A stretch of 64,000 nucleotides of DNA, taken from positions 124,001-188,000 of the forward strand of contig NZ_JOJL01000005.1 of the NCBI RefSeq assembly GCF_000721705.1. The letters run 5' to 3'. Made by a program: the position numbers and the translations under genes. Below are positions 1 through 10,328 of this stretch, piece after piece. Positions within the stretch are counted from its first letter, which is position 1; each line of letters starts with the position of its first letter. This DNA is from Actinoplanes subtropicus. Its GTDB lineage: Bacteria; Actinomycetota; Actinomycetes; Mycobacteriales; Micromonosporaceae. The notes under the pieces were generated by a model. That model saw only the letters and a program-made list of their open reading frames with translations, had not been told where the DNA came from and made no database searches.

Positions 1-195
1 TGACCACCACAGCCGGTGCAGCGGCCCACACCCCGCCACAGTCCAGACCACCACAGCCGGTGAAGCCACCCGCACCCCACCGCCCGTCGTGACCACCACA
101 GCCGGTGAAGCCCGCCCGCACCCGCCGCCGTCGTGACCACCACAGCCGGTGCAGCGGCCCGCGCCCGGCCGCCGACGTGACCACCGCGCGGCGGT
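1..195. repeat. ~44-bp tandem repeat, four copies plus a degenerate fifth
   Basis: The core GACCACCACAGCCGGTG occurs at 2-18, 46-62, 91-107 and 135-151, and a diverged copy starts at 179. The spacing is 44, 45, 44 and 44 bp, so the array is not a coding repeat in either strand (not a multiple of three). The linkers between cores are variable GC-rich sequence. The array probably continues past the left edge. No gene is supported inside it. It ends about 20 bp before the ribosome binding site of the next gene. Confidence 0.8.
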
Positions 196-216
196 AGTCC
201 GTGGCAAGGTGGCGGG

Positions 217-849
217 ATGGACTACCGCCGTACGTACCGGTCGGCCGCCGTCGCCTACGCCGATCTCGTCAGCCGCCTGCCCGCCGACCGGTGGGACGCC
301 CCCGCCGCCCTCGGCGACTGGACGCTGCGCGACCTGGTCGGCCACACCGCCGGCTCGGCCCTGCGCCAGGTCCCCGAGGTCCTCGGCACCCCGGCGTCCG
401 AGGTGCTGGTCGCGACGGCCGAGGGCTATTTCGCGTACGGCCGGGGCGTGCCCGACCATGTCCTGGCGGCCGCGGCCGCCGCCTCCACCGACGACGCCCG
501 CGCCACCGGTGTGTCCCTGGGCGACGACCCGGCGGCGGTGATCGGTGAGCTGGCCGGGCGGGCGACCCACGCCCTGGCGGAGGCCGGCGACGACGACATC
601 GTGGCCACGCCGGTCGGCGGCATGCGCGTCCGCGACTGGCTGCCGACCCGCACCTTCGAGCTGGTCGTGCACGGGCTGGACGCGGCGGCCGCCGGCGGCG
701 TACCGCATGGTCTGGCCCTGGAAGCCGTCGCCGAGGCGACCACCCTGGCCACCCGCCTGGCGCTCGCCCTCGGCGAGGGCGACGCGCTGCTGCGGACGCT
801 GACCGGCCGGGGCGAGCTGCCGCCGAAGTTCACCGTGCTGACCACCTGA
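217..849 (+). CDS. Maleylpyruvate isomerase / DinB-family mycothiol-dependent protein
   Basis: 210 residues. The sequence fits the actinobacterial MDMPI family: an N-terminal four-helix DinB-like bundle with 'WTLRDLVGH' (metal-ligand candidate His43) and a second ligand pair in 'TRTFELVVHGLD' (Glu148, His152). These three residues are the usual metal-binding set. Members use or detoxify with mycothiol, but the substrate cannot be told from sequence. ATG 217 is preceded by an AAGGTGG-like site. The gene stands alone between the tandem repeat and a divergent-function membrane protein, so context gives no pathway clue. Family assignment is firm; enzymatic role is inferred. Confidence 0.8.
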   Translation: MDYRRTYRSAAVAYADLVSRLPADRWDAPAALGDWTLRDLVGHTAGSALRQVPEVLGTPASEVLVATAEGYFAYGRGVPDHVLAAAAAASTDDARATGVSLGDDPAAVIGELAGRATHALAEAGDDDIVATPVGGMRVRDWLPTRTFELVVHGLDAAAAGGVPHGLALEAVAEATTLATRLALALGEGDALLRTLTGRGELPPKFTVLTT

Positions 850-897
850 GCGGCCGGCGGGGCACACGAAGATCGGCGACTGGGGCATGCTGGTGCC

Positions 898-2858
<1,961 letters not shown>

Positions 2859-2876
2859 TCTCCAACCTAGCGCGGC

Positions 2877-3704
2877 CTACGGGTTCCAGATGCCGGTCGC
2901 GGCGGCGGTGCGGACGAAGTCGCGGAAGTCGCGGAAGTCGCGGGCCTCGTGGCCGGTCACCCGCTTCACGTCGTCGGTGGGGTGGGCGTTGCGGCCGTCG
3001 AGGATTCGCTCGAACAGGGCGGCCAGTTCGGCGGCCTCGCCGGGCGGCACGCCCTCGGCGGTCATCCGGGCCGCGCATTCCTCGGTGGTGACCCGTGCGA
3101 AGCGGACCGGGCGGCCGGACGCCGCCGCGATCAGGTCGGCCGCCTCCGTGAACGTGACCGGGCGCGGGCCGGTCAGCTCGTACGTCCGGCCGCGGTGGCC
3201 GTCCGCGGTCAGCGCCGCGACGACCACGTCGGCCACGTCCGCCAGGTCGACGAACGGCTCCGGCGCGTCGGTCGGCAGCGGGATCACCCCGGCGAGCACC
3301 GGCGGGAGCAGGAAGTGCTCGGTGAAGTCCTGCGCGAACCAGGTCGAGCGGACGACCGTCCACTCCAGACCGGACTCGCGCACGCCGCGCTCGCTGCGTT
3401 CGGCCTCCTCCTCGCCGCGGCCGGACAACAGCACCAGGCGGCGCACGCCGGCGTCCCCGGCGAGCCGCGCGAACGCCGCGATCGATTCCGCGGCGCCGGG
3501 GAACGCCACGTCGGGATAGTAGGTGACGTACGCGGCGGTGACGCCTTGCAGCAGCGGCGTCCAGGTCGCCGGGTCGGCGTTCCGGTCGAAGGCCGGCCGG
3601 GAACCCACGCGGCCGCGCAGGCCCCGGGCGCCGAGACGGTCGACGACCCGGCGGCCGGTCTTGCCGGTGCCGCCGATCACCAGGTAGGTCGAGTCATCAG
3701 TCAT
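2877..3704 (-). CDS. NmrA-type atypical SDR (NAD(P)H-binding)
   Basis: 275 residues when started at ATG 3704 ('MTDDSTYLVIGGTGKTGRR'). A longer open frame exists upstream but its extra sequence is arginine-rich and unlike coding. The Rossmann motif VIGGTGKTG is at 9-17. The protein follows the NmrA/QOR2 layout: short substrate domain, 'RRLVLLSGRGEE', 'EWTVVRSTWFAQDF' and a C-terminal helix. The catalytic YxxxK of classical SDRs is absent, as in the family, which often acts as a redox sensor or quinone/azo reductase. It is the first gene of the run with the NTF2-like protein and mdh. A triple 'DFRDFRDF' at the C-terminus comes from a 9-bp tandem repeat (2916-2942). Confidence 0.8.
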   Translation of the reverse strand: MTDDSTYLVIGGTGKTGRRVVDRLGARGLRGRVGSRPAFDRNADPATWTPLLQGVTAAYVTYYPDVAFPGAAESIAAFARLAGDAGVRRLVLLSGRGEEEAERSERGVRESGLEWTVVRSTWFAQDFTEHFLLPPVLAGVIPLPTDAPEPFVDLADVADVVVAALTADGHRGRTYELTGPRPVTFTEAADLIAAASGRPVRFARVTTEECAARMTAEGVPPGEAAELAALFERILDGRNAHPTDDVKRVTGHEARDFRDFRDFVRTAAATGIWNP

Positions 3705-3874
3705 GTGCCCATTACCGCCGAGGCCGGCGGGGCGCGACCATGGCCGAGCGACGCAGGCACATACGCGATCGTCCAACCCGCGCGGGCCGGGGTACGGTGA
3801 GCCGGTACCGCACGGGAGCGGGTCGTCCATCGGTATGCGCTTTCCCCGGCGCGCTCCTCGTGGAAGGTCCGCTC

Positions 3875-4768
3875 ATGCTGATCCGTCCGTTCGTGCGCGG
3901 TGACCGCGAACAGGTCACCAGTCTGGTCAACGCCCACATCGCCGCCGTGGTGCCCGGGGTGTCGGTGTCCGTGCAGGCCCTGCTCAGCCAGCTGGAGCGG
4001 GAGCCGGGCGAGTACATCGTGGACCGGTGGGTCCGCGAGCGGGTCACGCTGGTCGCCGAGCAGCGCGGGCGGGTGGTGGCCGCCGCCCATCTGCTGCGCT
4101 ACGGCGACGGCGCGGACACCGGCGAGCACTACCGGGACGCCGGCGAGATCCGGTGGCTGGTCTGCTGGCCGGACGCGCCCTGTTGGCCGGACGCGTCGGC
4201 GGGCGGGGAAGCGCTTGCCGTGGCCTGTCACGCCCAGTTCCAGCGGTGGGGCGTCGGCCGCCGGCTCGCGGACGGGGCGCTGCCGGCGCCGGGCGTGTAC
4301 GGGGTGCCGGAGCAGTGGCCGCACATCCGGGCGTTGTACGAGCGGATCGGCTTCCGGCACGACGGCCCCACCGAGGTGGTCCACCTGGCCCGGGTCGAGG
4401 CGCTGGCCCGGCCGGAGGCGCCGCTGACCGCCCGCCGCACGGTCGGCATCAACGGCACCCGGCTCACCGCCGTGCTGGACGGCCGGGACGTCGGCTACAT
4501 CGAGGTGGACACGAACCTCGACGGCGGGCCGCGGGTCTCCCGCACCGGGACGTGGGCGGATGTCGGGAATCTGTGGGTGGAGCCGGAGCACCGCCGGCGC
4601 GGTTTCGGCCGCTGGCTGGTCGGCGCGGCGGCGGACTGGCTGGAGCTGGGCGGCACGACCCGGCTGCTGGACTACTCGGACACGACGGAGGAGAGCTATG
4701 CGGCCTTCCTCGCCGCGGTGGGTTTCATCGTGCTCACCCGGACCGCCCGGGGCTTCAAAATTTCCTGA
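3875..4768 (+). CDS. Tandem GNAT N-acetyltransferase
   Basis: 297 residues from ATG 3875, chosen because GGAAGG lies 8 bp upstream; an in-frame upstream extension lacks such a site. The length equals two acetyltransferase modules. The C-terminal half has the acetyl-CoA loop 'VEPEHRRRGFGRWLVGAAADW' (Q/R-x-x-G-x-G/A type) followed by a 'SYAAFLAAVGF' helix, the clear GNAT signature. The N-terminal half has 'QFQRWGVGRRLADGAL' and 'IRALYERIGFRHDGP', a weaker copy. Acceptor substrate is unknown. A tandem duplication 'CWPDA..CWPDA' occurs near residue 100. It is divergent from the NmrA-like gene (about 170 bp between starts). Confidence 0.8.
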   Translation: MLIRPFVRGDREQVTSLVNAHIAAVVPGVSVSVQALLSQLEREPGEYIVDRWVRERVTLVAEQRGRVVAAAHLLRYGDGADTGEHYRDAGEIRWLVCWPDAPCWPDASAGGEALAVACHAQFQRWGVGRRLADGALPAPGVYGVPEQWPHIRALYERIGFRHDGPTEVVHLARVEALARPEAPLTARRTVGINGTRLTAVLDGRDVGYIEVDTNLDGGPRVSRTGTWADVGNLWVEPEHRRRGFGRWLVGAAADWLELGGTTRLLDYSDTTEESYAAFLAAVGFIVLTRTARGFKIS

Positions 4769-4854
4769 CCGATCCCTGTGACACTCCGGGCCGACAGCTC
4801 GTCTCTCTTGCATGACAATCGCCACCACGCTGCCGGCACATCGGGGAGCCGTCC

Positions 4855-5334
4855 TTGGCCAGCACCATGACCGAGCTCTTCCGGGCGTACTGGCGCACGA
4901 TCGTGGGATACCTGGCCCGCCGCACCGGAGACCCCGTGCTGGCCGAGGAACTGGCCCAGGAGACCTTCGCCCGGGCCACCGCGGCGTTCCTCGGCTGGCG
5001 GGGCGGCTCGCCGGCCGCCTGGCTGCTGGCGATCGCCCGCAACGTGCTGATCGACCACCAGCGCAGGGGCCGGCGGCTCGTTCCGATCGACCATGCCGAA
5101 CTGCTGCCGGCCTCGGCGCACGGACACGACGAGGTGGAGATGCGGGACCTGTTGTCCCGGCTGCCGGACGCCGGCCGGCGCCTGCTGGAGCTGGTCTACC
5201 TCGACGGTTTCAGCCAGGCCGAGGTCGCCGCGATGACCGGTCGCAACCCGGCGGCCGTACGCACGGCGGTCTGGCGGGCCCGCGATGCGCTGCGGGCCCT
5301 GCTCACCGAGGCGGACGCCGATGACCGAGCCTGA
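4855..5334 (+). CDS. ECF-family RNA polymerase sigma factor
   Basis: 159 residues from TTG 4855, preferred because GGGGAG ends 6 bp upstream; an internal ATG at 4867 would be 18 bp from that site. Region 2 is at about 5-70 ('AEELAQETFARATAAF', 'AAWLLAIARNVLIDHQRR') and region 4 at about 103-155 ('LPDAGRRLLELVYLDGFSQAEVAAMTGRNPAAVRTAVWRARDAL'). No extra C-terminal domain is present. It directs RNA polymerase to a small regulon. The stop overlaps the start of the following membrane protein by 14 bp, the usual arrangement of a sigma factor with its regulator. Promoter specificity cannot be read. Confidence 0.9.
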   Translation: MASTMTELFRAYWRTIVGYLARRTGDPVLAEELAQETFARATAAFLGWRGGSPAAWLLAIARNVLIDHQRRGRRLVPIDHAELLPASAHGHDEVEMRDLLSRLPDAGRRLLELVYLDGFSQAEVAAMTGRNPAAVRTAVWRARDALRALLTEADADDRA

Positions 5335-6169
5335 CCTCCCCGAGTTCACGCTGCCCGAACTGCCCGAGGTCGACGACGCGGCGATCCGCCGGGCGGTGCG
5401 CCGGGGTGTCCTGCGCGCCGGCCTCAGCGCCGCCGCCTGGCTGCTGCTCGCCGTGGTCCTCGCAGTGGTCGCCACCGGCACGGTGACCGCGCTGAGCACC
5501 CGGCGGTTCGCCGAGGTCGTCTACGACGGCGCGGTCGCCGCCCACCCCGAGTACGAGGTCAGCGGCATGAGCTGCGGCGGCGGCCTGACCTCCGGCACCG
5601 TACGGCTCGACCTGCGCGCCCGCGGCGACATCGGCGGCTCCCCGCAAACCACCGGCCAGATCCGCCGCTCCTTCCTCGGCGACGTCGAGGTCGACCTGGG
5701 CGACAGCGCCGGCACGCCGGTCGGGCGGGCGCTGACCCGCGGAATCCCCGCCAAGGCCGCCACCCGGGCCCTGCTCGCCAAGGTGCCGGACGTGGTCGCC
5801 GCGTCGGCCGTCGTCCACTTCACGACGCCGCAGACCGCGGCCGCGGTCATCGACCGGTACGGCCAGGACGCGATCCTGTTCACCCCGCCCCCGGGATCGG
5901 ATGCCCTGGTCGGCTGGCCCGACGCCGGCGACCTGGCACGGTTCACCCGGTGGGCCGGCGACCTGCGCTCCGGCGACGACGAACTGCTGGCCACGATCGG
6001 CCTGCCGCCCGCGGCGACGCTGCGCGACGTGGCCCGCGACCCGCGCATCGCGGCCGTGATCGTCGACCGGGCCACCCCCGCCCAGCTGCGCACCATCCTC
6101 GACGACCCGTTGGTGAGCGGCGTGACCCTCGCCGACCTCAACTTCGACCCCACCGCCCTGCCCCAGTGA
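5321..6169 (+). CDS. Putative membrane-anchored anti-sigma partner
   Basis: 282 residues from ATG 5321. A short acidic cytosolic segment (1-33) is followed by one transmembrane helix (about 34-57, 'LSAAAWLLLAVVLAVVATGTVTAL') and a long extracytoplasmic part of mixed alpha/beta character without a recognisable domain. It contains one cysteine (in 'SGMSCGGGL'). The zinc anti-sigma motif HxxxCxxC is absent. The 14-bp overlap with the sigma gene and the N-in topology support a role as sigma regulator, but that is inference from position. The third gene follows 23 bp downstream. Confidence 0.65.
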   Translation: MTEPDLPEFTLPELPEVDDAAIRRAVRRGVLRAGLSAAAWLLLAVVLAVVATGTVTALSTRRFAEVVYDGAVAAHPEYEVSGMSCGGGLTSGTVRLDLRARGDIGGSPQTTGQIRRSFLGDVEVDLGDSAGTPVGRALTRGIPAKAATRALLAKVPDVVAASAVVHFTTPQTAAAVIDRYGQDAILFTPPPGSDALVGWPDAGDLARFTRWAGDLRSGDDELLATIGLPPAATLRDVARDPRIAAVIVDRATPAQLRTILDDPLVSGVTLADLNFDPTALPQ

Positions 6170-6192
6170 CCCGCCGAAAGGACCCGACCACC

Positions 6193-6462
6193 ATGCCGAG
6201 CCGCCCCTCCACCGCGCCGATCGCCCTGCTGCTCACCGCCGGCATCGTTCTGCTGGCCCTCACCGCGGTGATCCCCACCACCACGGAGTCGGTCGTCTAC
6301 CCCGACTCGGTCACGGCGGGGCAAGCGGTTACCTCGCACACGGTCAGCTCGACCGACCCGACGGCCCTGACCATCGCGATCGTCCTGCTGGTGCTCGCGG
6401 TGACGTCCTTCACCGGAGCCGGCCTGCTGTGGCGCCGCCGCCGCGCCGCCGGCCGGCGGTAA
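6193..6462 (+). CDS. Small two-TM membrane protein
   Basis: 89 residues from ATG 6193 with AAAGGA 10 bp upstream. Helix 1 is at about 8-27 ('PIALLLTAGIVLLALTAVIP'), helix 2 at about 59-80 ('ALTIAIVLLVLAVTSFTGAGLLW'), and the protein ends in an arginine-rich tail. The about 30-residue loop between them is polar and probably outside. Function is not recognised. It is the last gene of the sigma operon, so it is likely part of the same envelope-related response. A hairpin follows at 6493-6518. Confidence 0.6.
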   Translation: MPSRPSTAPIALLLTAGIVLLALTAVIPTTTESVVYPDSVTAGQAVTSHTVSSTDPTALTIAIVLLVLAVTSFTGAGLLWRRRRAAGRR

Positions 6463-6492
6463 GGGTTTCCCCACGCACGCAGAATGAAGGGT

Positions 6493-6518
6493 CAGGGGCA
6501 GCGTCAGCTGGGCCCCTG
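6493..6518. terminator. Candidate bidirectional terminator hairpin
   Basis: CAGGGGC (6493-6499) and GCCCCTG (6512-6518) form a perfect 7-bp stem with a 12-nt loop. It lies between the convergent sigma operon and glgX. There is no T-run, which is common for actinobacterial terminators. Confidence 0.45.
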
Positions 6519-6584
6519 GCCCGCCCTCGGCGTGAGCGACGGTCTGCACCACCCACCCAGGCACGACATGAATTTGATCTTGCT

Positions 6585-8699
6585 CTAGTACCGGCATCTC
6601 AGGACTTCGAGTGTGTGCCCGGGCACTTCCACCTGGCCGCCGGCACGGGCTGTGCGGCGGCGCGTCGCCAGCAGCGGATCGGCGGTGTTGACGACGACCT
6701 CCCAGGTGCGGCCGAAGTCGCGCGGCGGCAGCGTGAACGGGACCGGCTCGCCGAGCGGGTTGAACAGCAGCAGGAACGAGTCGTCGGTGATCTCCTCGCC
6801 GAGGGCGTCGCGTTCGGGGAGGCCGTGCCCGTTCAGGAAGACCGTCATGGTCATGCCGCTCTGCGCGTTCCAGTCGTCGGCGGTCATCGGCTCGCCGTCG
6901 CGGCGCAGCCAGGCGATGTCCGGCACCTTGGTGTCGCCGACGACGTCGCCGGTGAAGAAGCGGCGCCGACGGAAGATCGGGTGCTCGGCCCTTAAACGCG
7001 TCAATCGACGGACAAATCCAGTCAAAACATCTTGATTTCGGGCTTCCTCCCAATCGACCCAACTGAGCGAATTGTCCTGGCAGTAGACGTTGTTGTTGCC
7101 GCCCTGCGTGCGGCCGAGCTCGTCGCCGTGGGCGATCATCGGAACGCCCTGGGAGAGGAGCAGCGTCGCCAGGAAGTTGCGTTTCTGCCGTTCGCGCAGC
7201 GCCACGATGGCCGGGTCCTCGGTCGGGCCCTCGACGCCGCAGTTCCAGGAGCGGTTGTAGCTTTCGCCGTCGTGGTTCTGCTCGCCGTTGGCCTCGTTGT
7301 GCTTCTCGTTGTACGAGACCAGGTCCTCGAGCGTGAACCCGTCGTGCGCGGTGACGAAGTTGATCGACGCGGCCGGGCGGCGGCCGTCGTGCTCGTAGAG
7401 GTCGGAGCTGCCGGTGAAGCGGGACGCGAACTCGCCGAGGCTGGCCGGCTCGCCGCGCCAGAAGTCGCGCACCGAGTCCCGGTACTTGCCGTTCCACTCG
7501 GTCCACAGCGGCGGGAAACCGCCTACCTGGTAGCCGCCGTCGCCGACGTCCCACGGCTCGGCGATCAGCTTCACCTGCGACACCACCGGGTCCTGGTTGA
7601 CCAGGTCGAAGAACGCGGCCAGCCGGTCCACCTCGTGGAACTCGCGGGCCAGGGCCGCCGCCAGGTCGAAGCGGAACCCGTCCACGTGCATCTCGGTCAC
7701 CCAGTACCGCAGCGAGTCCATGATCAGCCGCAGCGACTCGTGGTGCCGCACGTTCAGGCTGTTCCCGGTGCCGGTGGTGTCGTAGTAGTACTGCTTGTCC
7801 GCATCCACCAGGCGGTAGTACGCCGGGTTGTCGATGCCGCGGAACGACAGCGTCGGCCCGAGGTGGTTGCCCTCGGCCGTGTGGTTGTAGACGACGTCCA
7901 GGATGACCTCGATGCCGGCCTGGTGCAGGGCCTTCACCATGGTCTTGAACTCCTGCACCTGCCCGCCGCGCCCGCCGAACGAGGCATAGTCGTTGTGCGG
8001 GGCGAAGAAACCGATCGTGTTGTAGCCCCAGTAGTTGGTCAGCCCCCGGTCGAGCAGCACCGAGTCGTGCACGAACTGGTGCACCGGCATCAGCTCGACC
8101 GCGGTGATCCCCAGCGACTGGAAGTGCTTGATCATCGTCGGGTGGGCGAGGCCGGAGTACGTGCCGCGGACGTCCTCGGGGATCCCCGGGTGCCGCATGG
8201 TGATGCCCTTGACGTGCGTCTCGTAGATGACCGTCTGCCACATCGGGATCCGCAGCGGCCGGTCGTTCGCCCAGTCGAAGAAAGGGTTCACCACAACGGA
8301 TTTCTGCGCGAACGGCCCCGAATCGCCGTCGTTGCGCGACAGCGGGTCGCCGAACCGGTAGGCGAACAGCGCCTCGCTCCACTCGTTGCGGCCGTCGATC
8401 GCTTTCGCGTACGGGTCGAGCAGCAGTTTCGAAGGATTGCAGCGCAACCCGTTGTGCGGGTCGTAGGGCCCGTGCACCCGGTAGCCGTAGCGTTGGCCGG
8501 GCACGATCCGCGGCAGGTAGCCGTGCCAGACGAGCGCCTCCCGCTCGGGCAGGTCGACCCGCGTCTCCGTGCCGTCGTCGTCGAACAGGCACAGCTCGAC
8601 CCGCTCCGCGACCTCGGAGAAGACCGCGAAGTTGGTGCCGCCGCCGTCGTACGCCGCCCCGAGCGGATATGGATTCCCCGGCCAGACCGTGATTCCCAT
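6585..8699 (-). CDS. glgX: Glycogen debranching enzyme GlgX
   Basis: 704 residues, the standard GlgX/isoamylase-type length. It hydrolyses alpha-1,6 branches of limit dextrins in cytosolic glycogen breakdown. There is an N-terminal CBM48-like domain (about 8-130, 'GGTNFAVFSEVAERVELCLFDDDG') followed by a GH13 barrel. The catalytic set is visible: nucleophile Asp345 in 'VDGFRFDLAAAL', acid/base Glu381 in 'LIAEPWDVG', and Asp453 in 'FVTAHDGFT'. The loop 'VVYNHTAEGNHLGPTLSFRGIDNPAYYRL' is also typical of the family. Start ATG 8699. No treYZ or glg genes are adjacent, but pgm and gnd lie further right in the window. Confidence 0.97.
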   Translation of the reverse strand: MGITVWPGNPYPLGAAYDGGGTNFAVFSEVAERVELCLFDDDGTETRVDLPEREALVWHGYLPRIVPGQRYGYRVHGPYDPHNGLRCNPSKLLLDPYAKAIDGRNEWSEALFAYRFGDPLSRNDGDSGPFAQKSVVVNPFFDWANDRPLRIPMWQTVIYETHVKGITMRHPGIPEDVRGTYSGLAHPTMIKHFQSLGITAVELMPVHQFVHDSVLLDRGLTNYWGYNTIGFFAPHNDYASFGGRGGQVQEFKTMVKALHQAGIEVILDVVYNHTAEGNHLGPTLSFRGIDNPAYYRLVDADKQYYYDTTGTGNSLNVRHHESLRLIMDSLRYWVTEMHVDGFRFDLAAALAREFHEVDRLAAFFDLVNQDPVVSQVKLIAEPWDVGDGGYQVGGFPPLWTEWNGKYRDSVRDFWRGEPASLGEFASRFTGSSDLYEHDGRRPAASINFVTAHDGFTLEDLVSYNEKHNEANGEQNHDGESYNRSWNCGVEGPTEDPAIVALRERQKRNFLATLLLSQGVPMIAHGDELGRTQGGNNNVYCQDNSLSWVDWEEARNQDVLTGFVRRLTRLRAEHPIFRRRRFFTGDVVGDTKVPDIAWLRRDGEPMTADDWNAQSGMTMTVFLNGHGLPERDALGEEITDDSFLLLFNPLGEPVPFTLPPRDFGRTWEVVVNTADPLLATRRRTARAGGQVEVPGHTLEVLRCRY

Positions 8700-8960
8700 G
8701 GTCCCGAGCCTACCTACCGATCGTCAGCGAGCCGAAGATCGGCGAACGGGGCGGTGCCGTACCTCTCCGGTCCGAAGGTCAACTTCACGAAAATCAAATT
8801 CCGGTCGTGCCTGGTTGCATGGTGCAGACCGCCGCTCATTGGTGGAACGCTTGGTGCTCCCTGGAGGGCGGCCTCGCTCAGGCTCCCGACGCCGTACGGC
8901 AACTCATGGCAGACCTGCACGAACCGGTCGCGGAGATCACCAAGCAGCCCGTCGTTTCGA
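8700..8960. other. Intergenic stretch of lower-GC, relaxed-codon sequence
   Basis: About 260 bp between glgX and the coiled-coil protein. Two weak open frames exist: one on the plus strand (8807-8989, 60 codons) and one on the minus strand (8714-8986, 90 codons). Neither has a convincing ribosome binding site, a recognised domain or clear codon bias, and they overlap each other and the next gene. I do not call either. The base composition resembles the following island rather than glgX. Confidence 0.4.
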
Positions 8961-9470
8961 TCAGTAGAGGCTTGGCAGGATGGCATTGACCGCGGCGTTG
9001 AAACGGCCGAGCAATGGCTCGATGTGCCGGCTGGCCTCCTTGGCGGATTCGAGGTCCTTGGCCCAAACCGATTTCCCGGCGACCGTCCTCAGCTCGTCCG
9101 CCAACGAACGCATCTTCTCGTCGAAAACGCGAGCTCGCGAGGACTCGAGGCGCAGAAGCGCCGTGGACCAGCCGGTGGCCGTCGGCGTCTCCCACTGACG
9201 GGCGTGCCATTCTCCGGTTTCACGAAACTCGTCCAGGAGGCGATCGAGTTCCGCGTACGCCGCGCCGATCAGGTCCGTAGCCGCGGATTGCAGAGCCAAG
9301 ACGCTCTCGCGTTGGAACGCGTCGCGCATAGCCTTGCGCTCACGCTGGTGCTGCTGTTCGCGCACAGTGCTCTCGCGTTGATTGACAAGTCTTTCCCGAT
9401 AGATCGTGAGGATCGAGGTCGTGAGCGAACCAAGGAGGACCCCCGCGAATCCGAAGATCGCTGCAATCAT
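8961..9470 (-). CDS. Membrane-anchored coiled-coil protein of unknown function
   Basis: 169 residues from ATG 9470, preceded by GGAGAG at good spacing. There is one N-terminal transmembrane helix (about 1-21, 'MIAAIFGFAGVLLGSLTTSILTIY'), then a long charged helical segment (about 22-75, rich in Arg, Glu and Gln: 'RERLVNQRESTVREQQHQRERK') typical of a coiled coil, then further helices. This resembles small phage- or island-borne membrane proteins, but I recognise no family. Codon use includes TAT, AGA, AAT, CAA and ATT, rare in neighbours, so it looks transferred. No partner gene is near; the downstream methyltransferase is broken. Confidence 0.65.
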   Translation of the reverse strand: MIAAIFGFAGVLLGSLTTSILTIYRERLVNQRESTVREQQHQRERKAMRDAFQRESVLALQSAATDLIGAAYAELDRLLDEFRETGEWHARQWETPTATGWSTALLRLESSRARVFDEKMRSLADELRTVAGKSVWAKDLESAKEASRHIEPLLGRFNAAVNAILPSLY

Positions 9471-9905
9471 TCCGCTCTCCTCGCTGGAACGCAATCCTGG
9501 CGGACGCCCGGCCTCGTTACTCGCCGAGTGTGTAACACATCCGGTCAAACCGAATGTGTGGCGAGGGCGCGATCCGCACCGTCCGTCGCGCAATGCACGC
9601 CGACCAGGAACACGTCCAAATCTGCCAGCAGCACAGCCAAATCGGCACGCCAGCTGGGAAACTCGATGACGTGCTCGACGATCAGGTAGGTTCCACGCAT
9701 CCAGAATGGCCCCTCGATCGCTACGCGGCGTCACACCAATGCTTTGCCGCTGGGTAGGGAGCGCGCCATGACAATGCGTCCGGCTGCTGGGGCGTGCATA
9801 GCGGCGTAGGCGCTCAGCGAAACCCGTGGCTTGCCTCAGCTGCGGATGTCTCAATAGGACGAGACACGTACGGGGTGGAGGCTCGATGGCTGGTGTTGGC
9901 ACGTA
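9471..9905. other. Gene-free stretch in the atypical island
   Basis: About 435 bp with no supported gene. Plus-strand frames here are short and have no domain. The composition is lower in GC than the surroundings. It may hold the promoter of the coiled-coil gene and decayed sequence upstream of the methyltransferase remnant. Confidence 0.4.
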
Positions 9906-10273
9906 CGACGCGCCGTCATCGCCGTCATGGCGCACACCGAATGCCGGACTACCCAACCGTGCTGCACGAGGTCGCCCCCGCTCTGCGCCCCGGCGGCGTG
10001 TTCGTTCATATCGGCGTGCACCCGTGCTTTTGCGGAGGTTTCGCCGACCGGGCCGACGCCGACGCGGTTGTCATCCGGCCCGGCTATCTCGACAGCCGGT
10101 GGACGACGGCATCCTGGACCGATCAGGGCATCCGCGACAAGGTAGGCGCCATGCATTGGCCCTTGCCCGAGCTCCTGCACGCGTTCCTCCCGGCGGGACT
10201 GTTGTTCGAGCAGTTCATCGAGGGCGGGGCACCCACGCCGACCGTGCTCGCCGCACGCACGCGAAAACCTTGA
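9906..10273 (+). pseudogene. SAM-dependent methyltransferase, 5'-truncated and frameshifted
   Basis: The frame from 9941 to 10273 encodes a typical C-terminal half of a class I methyltransferase: 'MPDYPTVLHEVAPALRPGGVFVHIGVHPCFCGGFADR', then 'VVIRPGYLDSRWTTASWTDQGIRDKVGAMHWPLPELLHAFLPAGLLFEQF' and a C-terminal 'PTPTVLAARTRKP'. Just upstream, a different frame reads 'RAVIAVMAHTE', the segment expected to precede 'MPDYP'. The two join if one base is restored at about 9940. Motif I (SAM loop) and everything before it are missing. The gene therefore cannot make an active enzyme. The overall family is recognised from the post-motif 'LRPGGVFVHIG' strand. Confidence 0.7.
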
Positions 10274-10328
10274 TCGCGACGCGCTCGTGGAGGCGCTCGA
10301 CCTAGCCATCGAGCATTAGCCTGGCGCG

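Noticed and set aside
2916..2942. 9-bp tandem repeat near the end of the NmrA-like gene
   Set aside because: It is in frame and gives a short DFR repeat in the protein; no sign of a separate element.
5521..8592. A 1,023-codon minus-strand frame across the sigma partner and glgX
   Set aside because: Overlaps glgX in a different frame and the sigma operon in antisense; no recognisable protein.
8714..8986. Minus-strand 90-codon and plus-strand 60-codon frames downstream of glgX
   Set aside because: No ribosome binding site, weak codon bias and mutual overlap; not enough to call genes.
9554..9757. A 67-codon plus-strand frame in the atypical island
   Set aside because: No domain, no start signal and low coding character.
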